Part shown: positions 54,459 to 63,042 of the stretch, in pieces
Position numbering within the stretch: position 1 is the first letter of the stretch
How the letters are laid out: each line of letters opens with the position of its first letter
NCBI GenBank assembly: GCA_031315915.1
Contig: JALDRK010000017.1
Span: forward strand, 19,543-83,542
From: Nitrospirales bacterium
GTDB lineage: Bacteria; Nitrospirota; Nitrospiria; Nitrospirales; UBA8639
DNA length: 64,000 nucleotides
Direction: 5' to 3'
Notes under the pieces: generated by a model
Told to the model about the DNA's origin: nothing
Database searches by the model: none
What the model saw: only the letters and a program-made list of their open reading frames with translations
Translations under genes and position numbers: made by a program

Positions 54459-55469
54459 TTAAAAACGAGATCCCTCCGGGGCGGACGACATTCGTTTAGT
54501 GGGGGGGGGGCGCTCGAATTTGTCGCGGGTTGTTGCTTCTTTTGTGTGTAACTGAAAAAAGGATGCGACATGTTTGGCAACCGCTTCTCGTTGTTTATCA
54601 ACCGTAATGACATGATAGCAGTCATCCAATAAGACGAGTTGTTTTTCTTGGGACGAGATCCCTTCGAAGACGATGGAAGCATTGCGAGGGCCGGTCATGT
54701 CGTCTTCCCGCGCCTGGAGAATGACCGTTGGGGCTGTGACATTCTGCAAGGCGGTCCGAGCGTATGTCATAAGCCCGTCAATCTCCGTCAGGGTTCTGAG
54801 CGGAAAAATCGGGTAGCCCTTTGAGGCAGCGGGCGAAAAAGACATGGCAGCCAACCCTGCCTTTCGCCTACCCCAACGTTCTTCTATCCATTCCCGCAGG
54901 ATGACACGAGGACGATAGGATTTTCGAACCGAAGCTTGAAGCTGTTTATCTTTGATGCCATATGGGGGGCCGTCAAGATGAAACACAAATTGCTGGAGGG
55001 GAAGCGGCACGATTTTCATGGCCCAAGGGAGGAGGGTGTGAGACCAGGGGGTATTCCACCCGTCATACTGAAAGGTGGGAGACAGGACCCCAACTCCATC
55101 CACTTCCACTACCGTCGAGGCCTCTAATGCTAAGAGTGCCCCGGCACTTAACCCCACGACGTAGAGGTGTTCATACTGTTGACGAAGGGCGGAAAGTTGA
55201 CTCTGGACGTGTGATCGCCATTCTGCTTGCGTGGTTCTGACGAGGTTACGAAGTGTGGTGCAATGTCCAGGCAGTGTCGTGGCATAGACATCCCACCTGT
55301 GTTGCTGAGACAGGTATCGGCCGAGATAGCCCATTTCCACTGGCGTACCGGTCACGCCATGGATGAGATAAACCAAGCGGTTCGCCCCTTTTCTGAAGGA
55401 CAGGTCGGTGTGCTGACGTCCCGGAAGAGTATCGAAGGTTCCGATGCCGGTCCTGGCAGGATTCCTCAT
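54459..55469 (-). CDS. Alpha/beta hydrolase (carboxylesterase-like)
   Basis: A 336-residue alpha/beta hydrolase. It has the oxyanion segment YLIHGVTGTPVEM, the nucleophile elbow VGLSAGALLA, an acid in LQAREDDMTGP and the catalytic His in DDCYHVITVDKQ. The layout resembles Est30-type carboxylesterases or monoacylglycerol lipases. The last 20 codons run through a ten-base C tract on the coding strand (G at 54501-54510), so the C-terminal tail could vary by slippage. Its start overlaps the aminotransferase stop by 4 bases (ATGA), so it is part of that operon. The substrate is unknown. Confidence 0.83.
   Translation of the reverse strand: MRNPARTGIGTFDTLPGRQHTDLSFRKGANRLVYLIHGVTGTPVEMGYLGRYLSQQHRWDVYATTLPGHCTTLRNLVRTTQAEWRSHVQSQLSALRQQYEHLYVVGLSAGALLALEASTVVEVDGVGVLSPTFQYDGWNTPWSHTLLPWAMKIVPLPLQQFVFHLDGPPYGIKDKQLQASVRKSYRPRVILREWIEERWGRRKAGLAAMSFSPAASKGYPIFPLRTLTEIDGLMTYARTALQNVTAPTVILQAREDDMTGPRNASIVFEGISSQEKQLVLLDDCYHVITVDKQREAVAKHVASFFQLHTKEATTRDKFERPPPTKRMSSAPEGSRF
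54501..54510. repeat. Ten-base homopolymeric G tract inside the hydrolase gene
   Basis: Ten consecutive G on the plus strand, encoding three prolines near the C-terminus of the hydrolase. Tracts of this length are prone to slippage and also to sequencing error. Confidence 0.6.
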
Positions 55470-56860
55470 GACGGATCACCATATGTGCTAAACAAGTAAT
55501 CCAGCAGTTCGATGGCCAGCTCGATTTCACCTCTCGTTATGTCCAGAGAGGGTGCCAGGGTGAAAACATTTTTGTAATGTCCCCCGATGTCCAGGACTAA
55601 TCCCATCGGACCGCGCGAGGAAGGCAATCCGCCGGCCAATCCTGCCTCGAAGATTTGATCTGCCAGAGCCTTATCCGGGGTGAACCGATCGGATTTGGTT
55701 ATTTCGATTCGAAGTGCCAATCCTAAGCCGGATACGTCTCCGATCATGCGGTGCCGGCTCTTGAGGATCTGGAGTCGTTCCAGAAAATACGCTCCGGATT
55801 CAGCAACGGTCGTCTCGTACTCTTGCGCGTCAATCCAATTGAGGGTAGCCAGTGCGGCGGCCGTGCCCAGAGGATTGGAGGCAAAGGTGGAGTGGGTGGA
55901 CCCGGGAGGGAACTTGGTTGGAGATATGATCGTTTCTTCCGCCCACAACCCTGAGAGGGGATTGAGCCCATTGGTCATGGCCTTTCCAAAGACTACAATG
56001 TTGGGGGTTACGCCAAAGTGTTCCATGGCCCAAAACTTTCCGGTCCGGAAAAATCCCATCTGAATCTCATCGTCTACCATGAAAATCTTTCTTTCATTCA
56101 AAATTTTCTGAAGCCGGGCGAAATAGTCCGGTGGGGGAATAATATATCCACCGGTGGCTTGTACGGGTTCGATGTAAAAGGCCACAAATTCCGGCTCCTG
56201 GGCCTTTGAATCCCAAAAGGAGTTGTATTCCGTTTCAAAGAGGCGTTCGACCTGATTCACGCAGTAATAGTCGCAGCTCTCCAGGTTTTTGCCGTAGGGA
56301 CAGCGATAACAGTAGGGATACGGCACAAAATGGGCGCGGTTCGAAAAATGCCCGAAGCGGCGCCGATAGCGATAACTGGACGTGATTTCCGAAGCCCCAA
56401 GCGTCCGACCGTGGTACCCACCCATGAAGGCCATGAACAAACTCTTGCCCGTGGCATTTCTGACCAGCTTCATCGAGTCCTCAATGGCCTGTGCGCCGCC
56501 GACGTTAAACTGGACTCTTCCCTTCACCCCAAATACCCGCAGGCATTCCTGCGCGAGTTTTTCGGCCACCAAGATTTTTTCTTCGTGCAGATATTGGCAG
56601 GCCAGTTGCGGCAGGCAGTCGAGCTGAGCCTTCAGCGCCTCAATAATGGTCTGGTTCCGGTACCCGAAATTCACCGCTGAATACCACATTTGGAGGTCGA
56701 GGTACGGGTGGTCGTCGCGGTCGTAGAGAAAACTGCCTTCACAGCCCTGAAAGAATTTCGGGACCGGCGAGTAGTGGACGGTATCTCCATGTGAGCAATA
56801 TTGTTCCTCTTTCTCTCGCAAAGTCGTTTCAGTGACCGGAAGCATGGGAAGCGATTTCAT
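55466..56860 (-). CDS. Class III PLP-dependent aminotransferase
   Basis: A 464-residue fold-type I aminotransferase. It has VQFNVGGAQAIEDSMKLVRNATGK (cofactor phosphate site), GGYHGRTLGA, MVDDEIQMGFFRTG with the PLP Asp, and VVFGKAMTNGL with the PLP Lys. An insertion CYRCPYGKNLESCDYYC near residue 190 has four Cys in a zinc-site-like spacing, seen in some GABA/omega-amino-acid aminotransferases. ATG 56860 has AAGGAGG upstream. It overlaps the HAD gene by 4 bases before and the hydrolase by 4 bases after. Class III enzymes include HpnO of hopanoid aminotriol synthesis, a possible but unproven identity given the nearby hpnIK. Confidence 0.88.
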   Translation of the reverse strand: MKSLPMLPVTETTLREKEEQYCSHGDTVHYSPVPKFFQGCEGSFLYDRDDHPYLDLQMWYSAVNFGYRNQTIIEALKAQLDCLPQLACQYLHEEKILVAEKLAQECLRVFGVKGRVQFNVGGAQAIEDSMKLVRNATGKSLFMAFMGGYHGRTLGASEITSSYRYRRRFGHFSNRAHFVPYPYCYRCPYGKNLESCDYYCVNQVERLFETEYNSFWDSKAQEPEFVAFYIEPVQATGGYIIPPPDYFARLQKILNERKIFMVDDEIQMGFFRTGKFWAMEHFGVTPNIVVFGKAMTNGLNPLSGLWAEETIISPTKFPPGSTHSTFASNPLGTAAALATLNWIDAQEYETTVAESGAYFLERLQILKSRHRMIGDVSGLGLALRIEITKSDRFTPDKALADQIFEAGLAGGLPSSRGPMGLVLDIGGHYKNVFTLAPSLDITRGEIELAIELLDYLFSTYGDPS

Positions 56861-57615
56861 GGAATGACGCCCTCCTTGGAAAAAATGTGGTTCGCCACGT
56901 CGGTAAGTGTCTCAAAGGGAAGAAAGGGGATCCTTTGGGCTTGGCACCATGTTTGGAGCGATCCCTTGGCGAAAAGCGTGTCCACGTTCCCCGACACGCA
57001 CCGGTCGGATTGTCCATCACCGATGTAAATGGCTTGAGAAGACGATGTGCTGAATAGTTGAGCCAATGCGCATTTGCAGGTTCCGGAACCGCTCCTGCAC
57101 TCCGGCATGGAAAAGGGGAACGTGAGGGCAGGGAGGCCTGTTTCATCCCAGTCAAGACGATTGGAGAGTACGGGAAGGTGTAACAGGTCATGTCGACGCA
57201 AGATGGCCTCGATGAGCAGATCAAGCCCGTCACTGACAATGGTGAGTGGGATCTGATGTTTTTCGCACTGTCGGTCCAATTCAAAAATTCCTTCATCAAT
57301 GGGAAGATTGGCCACAAAGCGGATCAGTGTCTCGCGGTCGGCCCGGATGAGTTTCACCTGACGCAAGAGACATTCCCGGCTCGTGATTTCGTTATTCACC
57401 CAACGTTGTTCCCATTCGCGCCAAGCGGGCAAGGCGAACGTTTCCAGTACTGCGTCGGTGGCATCCACTCGTGTGATGGTCCCGTCGAAATCACAGAAGA
57501 TCTCGGTTCTGCCGGTAGAGAGAGGCCAAAGAGAATGGGGCGGTGTGGAGAGATATTGGTTCAGCACGCGGATACCTTGTAGGAGATGGAATGAGGCATG
57601 GTAACTCTCAGGCAA
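56857..57615 (-). CDS. HAD-IB phosphatase (MtnX/SerB-like)
   Basis: A 252-residue HAD hydrolase. It has the nucleophile motif FCDFDGTITRVDATD near residue 40, motif II with Ser in TIVSDGLDLLIEA, a lysine in CKCALAQLF, and motif IV IGDGQSDRC. The pattern is that of MtnX/phosphoserine-phosphatase-like enzymes. The start is uncertain: TTG 57615 is the furthest candidate, while AGGAGG lies 18 bases before it, too far for normal spacing. The stop overlaps the aminotransferase ATG. It presumably dephosphorylates an intermediate in the pathway shared with that gene. Confidence 0.82.
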   Translation of the reverse strand: MPESYHASFHLLQGIRVLNQYLSTPPHSLWPLSTGRTEIFCDFDGTITRVDATDAVLETFALPAWREWEQRWVNNEITSRECLLRQVKLIRADRETLIRFVANLPIDEGIFELDRQCEKHQIPLTIVSDGLDLLIEAILRRHDLLHLPVLSNRLDWDETGLPALTFPFSMPECRSGSGTCKCALAQLFSTSSSQAIYIGDGQSDRCVSGNVDTLFAKGSLQTWCQAQRIPFLPFETLTDVANHIFSKEGVIP

Positions 57616-57686
57616 TGCCGGTCTGTTTTCTGCCCTCCTTAATGATCAAGATAGATCGGCGAAATTCGCTTTTCCTATGCGCCCCT

Positions 57687-58477
57687 TCACCGAACCTGGT
57701 TGAGAGGAGACCCGTGCGTCAGGAAGTCGGCAACGTACGTAATCTGTGAGGAGGCAACCGAATAGGCCCAGGATTTGGCTTCGGTTCGGATTGGCGAAGA
57801 CGATTCGTCAAAAAATAGGAGCAGTGTGGTCTGAGAGGTCATTAAGCGCAATATCCTGTCAAAGAATGCATCCAGTTCGTGAGGAGGCACATGCATGAGG
57901 ACCGACACGCAAATGATATAATCCGGCTTCATTTGCGTGACGGCTTGGAGTATGGGTTCGTTGATCACATGGATCTTGGGATCTTTGGCTTGAAGCATGC
58001 CGGTATCAAGCAGGTCGAGGCCATCGCGAATAAATCGGTCGGTGATATCGAGACCGATATACCGGCCAGATTTCAGATAGCCGATGAGATGCTGGCCGAT
58101 GCGAAGACTGCCGCATCCAAAGTCAACGCAGAGGTGATGCGGTTGAAGACCGAGGCGGGTAATTTTCTTGAAGGCAAAGCTGCCATGTTTGAGGGAATTC
58201 GCTGGCCCCAATTGTTCGCCGCCTGCCAGAAAGTTGGCCGGTCCATGTCGCTTTTGCCCAGGGTACGATGGGCCTTTCCTTGATCGAGTTTCTTCGTAAT
58301 GGTTGCGGCATAATACGAAGAAAATGAGGCGTCCAGGTTTCGCAGACGCCACCATGCGTAACCGATGTCGCCTCTGAGAATTGAAAAGAGACGGCCAAGC
58401 GTTAATCGGTTGAGATGCCAGAGCGTTTGACTGATCCCATTTTTCTGTATTGTTTTTCCGTTCGGACTGAATCCCAT
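57687..58477 (-). pseudogene. Class I SAM methyltransferase, frameshifted
   Basis: The C-terminal 170 residues hold a methyltransferase domain: CVDFGCGSLRIGQHLIGYL (motif I), YIGLDITDRFI, and ICVSVLMHVPPHELDAF. A natural-looking N-terminus (MGFSPNGKTIQKNG, then WHLNRLTLGRLFSILRG) starts at ATG 58477 in another frame. The two join if one base is corrected near 58235-58260 (KSDMDRP continuing as ANFLAGGEQLG). As sequenced, neither half makes the full protein unless a start near 58355 is used. It is first behind the sigma-54 promoter and leads the HAD-aminotransferase-hydrolase genes. Confidence 0.65.
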
Positions 58478-58609
58478 TGTGGCCCTTGCTATCTAGTGAT
58501 GGGCAAAACCGCGAATACCAAATGCTCGCGACTGTGTTCGGATTCCTTGTTGTGCCAGCACTCTCCGATTCCGGGAGCCGAAAGATGACCTTGTTGGGAT
58601 TTCACCAAA

Positions 58610-58625
58610 AGCATGATTGGTGCCA
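58610..58625 (-). promoter_or_regulatory. Sigma-54 (-24/-12) promoter
   Basis: On the minus strand the 16-mer TGGCACCAATCATGCT matches the TGGCAC-N5-TTGCW consensus at every defined position but one (A for T before TGC), including the essential GG and GC. It points toward the methyltransferase start at 58477, giving a leader of about 120 bases, and would drive the methyltransferase-HAD-aminotransferase-hydrolase operon. An NtrC-type activator gene lies directly upstream. Confidence 0.65.
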
Positions 58626-58882
58626 GCACGGAAAAATCTGGAAAAGGCCTGATGTTTCAAAACGTTAGATGCCTTGCGCGATGGAAAAGGGTTCGAAAAG
58701 ACCAGAGTGACGAGAAAGATTTTGTACGAGGATAAAAAAAATTGAATGGAGGAAATTAGGCTATTTCAGAGGATTTGTTGGCGGGAATTGTTTAATTTTG
58801 TACTGGAGAAGGCTTCGACTGATCTGCAAGACATCTGCGGCTTTGGCCTGGACCCCATGGCTGAGGGTCATTGCGCGATCGA

Positions 58883-60133
58883 TCATGAACCTTCAATCGC
58901 TTTGAGAGTGTCATCCAACGGGGCATCGGAAGGAAGGAGGCGGCTAAGAGTGCTCAGCCAGTCTTTGGCTTCTGTCGATTCAACGGGGAAATCCTCCTGT
59001 TGGATTTCTTCTTTGGCCATTAAGGCCGCATAGGCAATGGCATTCTGCAATTGGCGGATATTTCCCGGCCAAGGATGGTGAAGAAGGTAGTTGAGAGCTT
59101 TTTCGGACAGATGTTGGCCCCGGACACTACCATCTTGTTTGAGTTGTTTTAGATAGGCTTTAGCCAATACGGGGATGTCTTCCTTTCGTTCACGCAAGGG
59201 AGGCACTTCGATGCGGATGACACCCAGTCGATACCACAAATCTTCACGAAAGCGTTCCTGTTGGACTTCGGCGAGCAAGTCACGGTTGGTGGCAGCCAAA
59301 ACCCTGGCGTCGACGTGAATCGTCTTCTCTCCCCCGACACGACGAATCTCCTGCGTATCCAGGACTCTCAGGAGTTTGGCCTGGAGCGGGAGGGGCAACT
59401 CGCCAATCTCATCCAGAAAGAGCGTGCCCCCGTCGGCTTGTTCGAACAGCCCTGCATGCCGAGTGTTGGCTCCGGTGAAAGCCCCCCGTTCATGTCCAAA
59501 CAGCTCGCTTTCAGCCAGGGTCTCGGTGAGGGCTCCGCAGTTGACGGGGAGAAAGGGGTAGCCGCATCGTGGACTATTGAAATGAATCATCCGGGCAGCT
59601 ACTTCCTTGCCGCTTCCGCTCTCACCGACAATCAGAATGGTGGCTTTGGAGTCGGTCACGCGTTTGAGCTTGTCATAGAGTTGCTTGATCGCGTGACTTT
59701 CCCCGGTCGCCTCGTCGAAATGATATCGCCCGGCCAAGGCTTGAGAGAGTCGAACATTTTCTCTCAGTAGCGAGGTTCGCTCACTGGCTTTTCGAACGGC
59801 TCGAAGGAGATCCTCGTTTTCAAAGGGTTTGACGATAAAGTCATAGGCCCCTTCGCGCATGGCCTCCACGGCTTTTTCAATCGTTCCATAGGCCGTCATA
59901 AGAATGGTGGCGGTGGTTGGGGAGATTTCACGGGATTGGGACAGGAGAGCCATGCCGTCCATGCCGGTCATGCGGAGATCCGTCAGTAAGACATCAATGG
60001 ATTCCTCCTTGAGGATTTTGACAGCCTTGGCCGCGCTGTCGCTGATGAGGACTTCATCGCCCTCTTCCCGCAGTAATTCCTCGAGCATCCATAAATAATT
60101 CTTCTCATCGTCGACAACTAAAATGGTGGCCAT
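58883..60133 (-). CDS. NtrC-family sigma-54 response regulator, DNA-binding domain out of frame
   Basis: A 416-residue product with an N-terminal receiver domain (ILVVDDEKN, phosphoacceptor in LLTDLRMTG, ILMTAYG, FIVKPF) and a complete sigma-54 activator AAA domain (Walker A GESGSGKE, sigma-54 contact loop GAFTGA, Walker B TLFLDEIGE, arginine-finger region). The reading frame stops at TGA 58883. In the shifted frame, 58886-58761 encodes a typical Fis-type helix-turn-helix (MIDRAMTLSHGVQAKAADVLQISR to LQYKIKQ). A one-base deletion near 58888 would explain this. As read, it keeps phosphorylation and ATPase parts but has lost DNA binding. ATG 60133 begins at the receiver domain. Confidence 0.88.
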   Translation of the reverse strand: MATILVVDDEKNYLWMLEELLREEGDEVLISDSAAKAVKILKEESIDVLLTDLRMTGMDGMALLSQSREISPTTATILMTAYGTIEKAVEAMREGAYDFIVKPFENEDLLRAVRKASERTSLLRENVRLSQALAGRYHFDEATGESHAIKQLYDKLKRVTDSKATILIVGESGSGKEVAARMIHFNSPRCGYPFLPVNCGALTETLAESELFGHERGAFTGANTRHAGLFEQADGGTLFLDEIGELPLPLQAKLLRVLDTQEIRRVGGEKTIHVDARVLAATNRDLLAEVQQERFREDLWYRLGVIRIEVPPLRERKEDIPVLAKAYLKQLKQDGSVRGQHLSEKALNYLLHHPWPGNIRQLQNAIAYAALMAKEEIQQEDFPVESTEAKDWLSTLSRLLPSDAPLDDTLKAIEGS

Positions 60134-60464
60134 TCTTCTCCCCTTGGTTGGTCGTGGTGCCGTCTGACAGGATCTTGGCCTGAACGGAGTCGCCGTTGGC
60201 TTTGTTTCTGCAATCCTCAAGAACGTCTGTGGGAATCAAACGCAAGGCAAAGAAAATCAACAGGGGTAGGATCAGCAGATCGTCCAAATGGCCAATGATG
60301 GGAATAAAATCCGGAATGAGGTCAATAGGTGAAAGGGCATAAGCTATGGCAAGCCCGAGAAGCCATTTGGCCAATTTTGGCAAACGGGGATCTAAGGCTA
60401 AAAGCTGATAAAGTATCAATTCTGCCTTCATGCGAGTTCCTACATCTTTGAGCGTTTGCAGCAT
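60105..60464 (-). CDS. YkvA family (DUF1232) membrane protein
   Basis: A 119-residue protein with the DUF1232 signature YALSPIDLIPDFIPIIGHLDDLLI within two hydrophobic segments, and a polar tail. The function is unknown. ATG 60464 or TTG 60473 may be used. Its end overlaps the response-regulator start by 29 bases, which suggests that the two are co-transcribed with the histidine kinase upstream. Confidence 0.82.
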   Translation of the reverse strand: MLQTLKDVGTRMKAELILYQLLALDPRLPKLAKWLLGLAIAYALSPIDLIPDFIPIIGHLDDLLILPLLIFFALRLIPTDVLEDCRNKANGDSVQAKILSDGTTTNQGEKNGHHFSCRR

Positions 60465-60630
60465 GGTGTCCAATCGTCACAATTCGATTTCTGAACGAAG
60501 GATTTTCGAGGATTCATCAAACGCCACGAGTGATGCCGGCTATGGAAGCGGGGAGTCCAAGATCAATACGAATTCTGGAAGAAAGCCTCGACGTCCACAA
60601 TGCTAACGGCACGACTACCTCTTGATTTGG

Positions 60631-61992
60631 TTAAATCGGAGCCGACTCGGATTCCGGTTGTGGAGGAACAGGAGAATGAGCGGGGAGATGCACTAAGACA
60701 CTCGTGCCCTGGCCCGGCTCACTTTCCACCTCAATGGAACCACCATGTTCCTTGATAATGCGTTTGACGAGAGAAAATCCCAGGCCGATCCCTCCGGGTC
60801 GCTTCGTGAAAAACGGTTCGCCTAATCGGCTGGCCTCGAGGTCCGAAAGACCGATGCCGCTATCGGTAATGGTGACGATGATTTCTTCTTCGGAGGGTGA
60901 CGGCTCCATGTGTATCGACAGGGCCCCCCCTGTGCTCTTGGACATGGCTTGCAGGCCATTTCGCACCAAATTGGTGAAGGCCTGATGCAACAGGTCGTAG
61001 TCTCCCTCGACCGTGCAGGGTTTGAGGGGAGCGGGGAAATGAATGACGGATTGAGAGGGAATGGCCCACGCAGTCGAGACCTGTGCGATTTTTTTCAGCA
61101 GGCTGACCAGGTCGATGGTGGTTGATTGTATTCGGAGCGGAGTCCCTAGTCGCAATACTCCCTCCACGGCTGTGTTCAAATGGTTCACTTCCTCTTGGAG
61201 CACGGCGAGATGTTGGAGAATCGATGGATCTGTCGCTTTTTTTGCGAGAATATTGGCGGCGCCTTTAATGATTCCCAGGGGGTTCCGGATCTCATGTGCC
61301 ATTTGGCCTGCCACTTCCCCGAGAGTCGCCATTTGGGTAATGCGTTGGAGGCGCTCTTCCATTTGGGCGACTTCTGTTAAATGGTCAGACAGTTGCTGTT
61401 GGGTCAGTTGCAGTTCGTCATTTGTTTTTGTAAGGGTGTTGGTCAAAAGTTCCAGCCGATATCGTTGATCCCGTTCCGCTTTCGCAAAGTAGTAGGTCAA
61501 CAGACCGGCAAGGGTGAAATACACGATGGCGGCCAGGGCATCCTGGAGTTCTCTTGTTTCGGTTGGGGAGGGAGGGTCGGACATGTCCGCGATGATAAAT
61601 CCCACCATAGACAAGATCGCACATCCCACGACAATGATGACATCCTTGCCGCGCAATTTTGCGGCTGCCGAAATAATGGGAAGTAGGAATACCAGTTCGT
61701 AAATACTGCCCGCCCCATCGGTGACGGCGACGAGGAGGGACGCTAACAAGAGCTGTAGAGCGATGCTTGCGCGAAGGAAGAGGATTCGCGATCGTTGATT
61801 CGGTTTGTAAACCGAAAATGGGGGAGCCAGAACTTCAAAAATCTGAAGCAGCACAATCATCGATAGGGCAAAATAGGCAAAAATTGAGGTTGATCGAGTG
61901 GCACTGCCCAGAAAGATGAGCAGTCCGATAAGAAGGACTAATGTGGTGACTTTTAAAATATCGAAGGCAGTGAAAGATCGAACTTTGAACAT
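60631..61992 (-). CDS. Membrane sensor histidine kinase
   Basis: A 453-residue kinase with about six N-terminal transmembrane segments (residues about 10-175) and no evident periplasmic domain. A coiled coil follows, then a HisKA domain with phosphoacceptor His in MAHEIRNPLG (about residue 235) and an HATPase with N box NLVRNGLQAM, G1 DSGIGLSD, and G2 GGIGLGFSLVKRI. The multi-helix sensor suggests a signal in the membrane. It is NtrB/PrsK-like in its domains, and the nearby NtrC-type regulator on the same strand is its probable partner. Confidence 0.9.
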   Translation of the reverse strand: MFKVRSFTAFDILKVTTLVLLIGLLIFLGSATRSTSIFAYFALSMIVLLQIFEVLAPPFSVYKPNQRSRILFLRASIALQLLLASLLVAVTDGAGSIYELVFLLPIISAAAKLRGKDVIIVVGCAILSMVGFIIADMSDPPSPTETRELQDALAAIVYFTLAGLLTYYFAKAERDQRYRLELLTNTLTKTNDELQLTQQQLSDHLTEVAQMEERLQRITQMATLGEVAGQMAHEIRNPLGIIKGAANILAKKATDPSILQHLAVLQEEVNHLNTAVEGVLRLGTPLRIQSTTIDLVSLLKKIAQVSTAWAIPSQSVIHFPAPLKPCTVEGDYDLLHQAFTNLVRNGLQAMSKSTGGALSIHMEPSPSEEEIIVTITDSGIGLSDLEASRLGEPFFTKRPGGIGLGFSLVKRIIKEHGGSIEVESEPGQGTSVLVHLPAHSPVPPQPESESAPI

Positions 61993-62500
61993 GAGGATAT
62001 CTCGTGAAGTCAGAGTATTCAGGACCAGTGTACAGGGTTTTGAGGGAAAAAGAAAAAATGGCCTCGTGAATTTTCAACGCTCCCAAGGGTCAGTGGTCTG
62101 GAATGACGCCGGGATTAGGGCTGCTTGGGGAGAGAATCAAGCAGTCGTTGGGCTTCCTGATGGTGGGGTTGCCAGGATGGCGCGGCAGGAGATTCGGAGT
62201 GTTCGCGTATTATGTAACGCAGTTCTTCCCGTGCTGCACGGATATTGTGCCGTTTGATGTAGGTTTTCGCTAAATCCAGCCTTGCCCGGGTATAATCGGG
62301 TTTCGCTTTCGTGGCACGAACGAGGTAGGTGATGGCCATTTCAGGGTCACCGCCGAGAAACCAGGGAAGTTCCTCCAGCATCATGCCCATCATGTGAAGA
62401 GAAGGCGCGTGGCGCGGGTTCAGTTCCAAGGCCCTTTGCACGTGGGTCTTCAACGTGTTGACTGTCAAGGCCGAGGCCATCACTAAAAGGAACTTGGAAG

Positions 62501-62519
62501 CCCCGCTCTATGAGCGGGG
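62501..62519. repeat. Left-end hairpin of the IS element
   Basis: CCCCGCTC (62501-62508) pairs with GAGCGGGG (62512-62519) around loop TAT. It is nearly identical to the right-end hairpin, as expected for the transposase recognition structure. Confidence 0.75.
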
Positions 62520-62578
62520 AGGAAAAGTTCAGTCGGCCGGAGGCCGAGCCAGGAGCCAGGGTGTGATACCATGGGCGG

Positions 62579-63010
62579 ATGCCGGTAAAACGAACGAGCC
62601 ATGCGGTTTACGACACGAAATATCATCTGGTATGGGCACCGAAATACCGGAGGTGGATTATTCGGGAGGATATTCGACGACGTGTGGAAGAAGTGTTTCG
62701 TCAGATTGCTGAGGACTTTGGCTTTGAGCTGGTCGAATTGGAAGTGGCCAAAGAGCATGTGCATGTTTTTCTGAATTTTCCTCCCCGGTATTCGATTGCC
62801 AAGGTGGTGGGGATCTTGAAAAGTATTTCGGCCAGTCAGCTGTTCAGAGAGTATCCAGAGTTGAAGAAGCATTTGAGGAAGCGAGAGTTTTGGGAGGATG
62901 GGTACTTTGTTCGGACGGTGGGGGATGCGGTGACAGCCGCTGTGGTGCAACGCTATATTCGCTACCATCGGCATGAAGAACACGAGGCTAAGCAAATGAA
63001 ATTGTTTTAA
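62579..63010 (+). CDS. tnpA: IS200/IS605 transposase TnpA
   Basis: A 143-residue Y1 transposase. It begins with a KYHLVWAPKYRR segment, has the HUH metal motif as His60-Val-His62 (KEHVHVF) and the catalytic tyrosine at Tyr126 (VVQRYIRYH). Length and motifs are those of a complete, probably active enzyme, which cuts single-stranded DNA at the element ends. It is on the opposite strand to the interrupted gene. Confidence 0.93.
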   Translation: MPVKRTSHAVYDTKYHLVWAPKYRRWIIREDIRRRVEEVFRQIAEDFGFELVELEVAKEHVHVFLNFPPRYSIAKVVGILKSISASQLFREYPELKKHLRKREFWEDGYFVRTVGDAVTAAVVQRYIRYHRHEEHEAKQMKLF

Positions 63011-63023
63011 GGTTTTTAGAAAG

Positions 63024-63042
63024 CCCCGCTCTTTGAGCGGGG
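63024..63042. repeat. Right-end hairpin of the IS element
   Basis: CCCCGCTC (63024-63031) pairs with GAGCGGGG (63035-63042) around loop TTT. It lies 14 bases after the tnpA stop and may also terminate its transcription. Confidence 0.75.
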
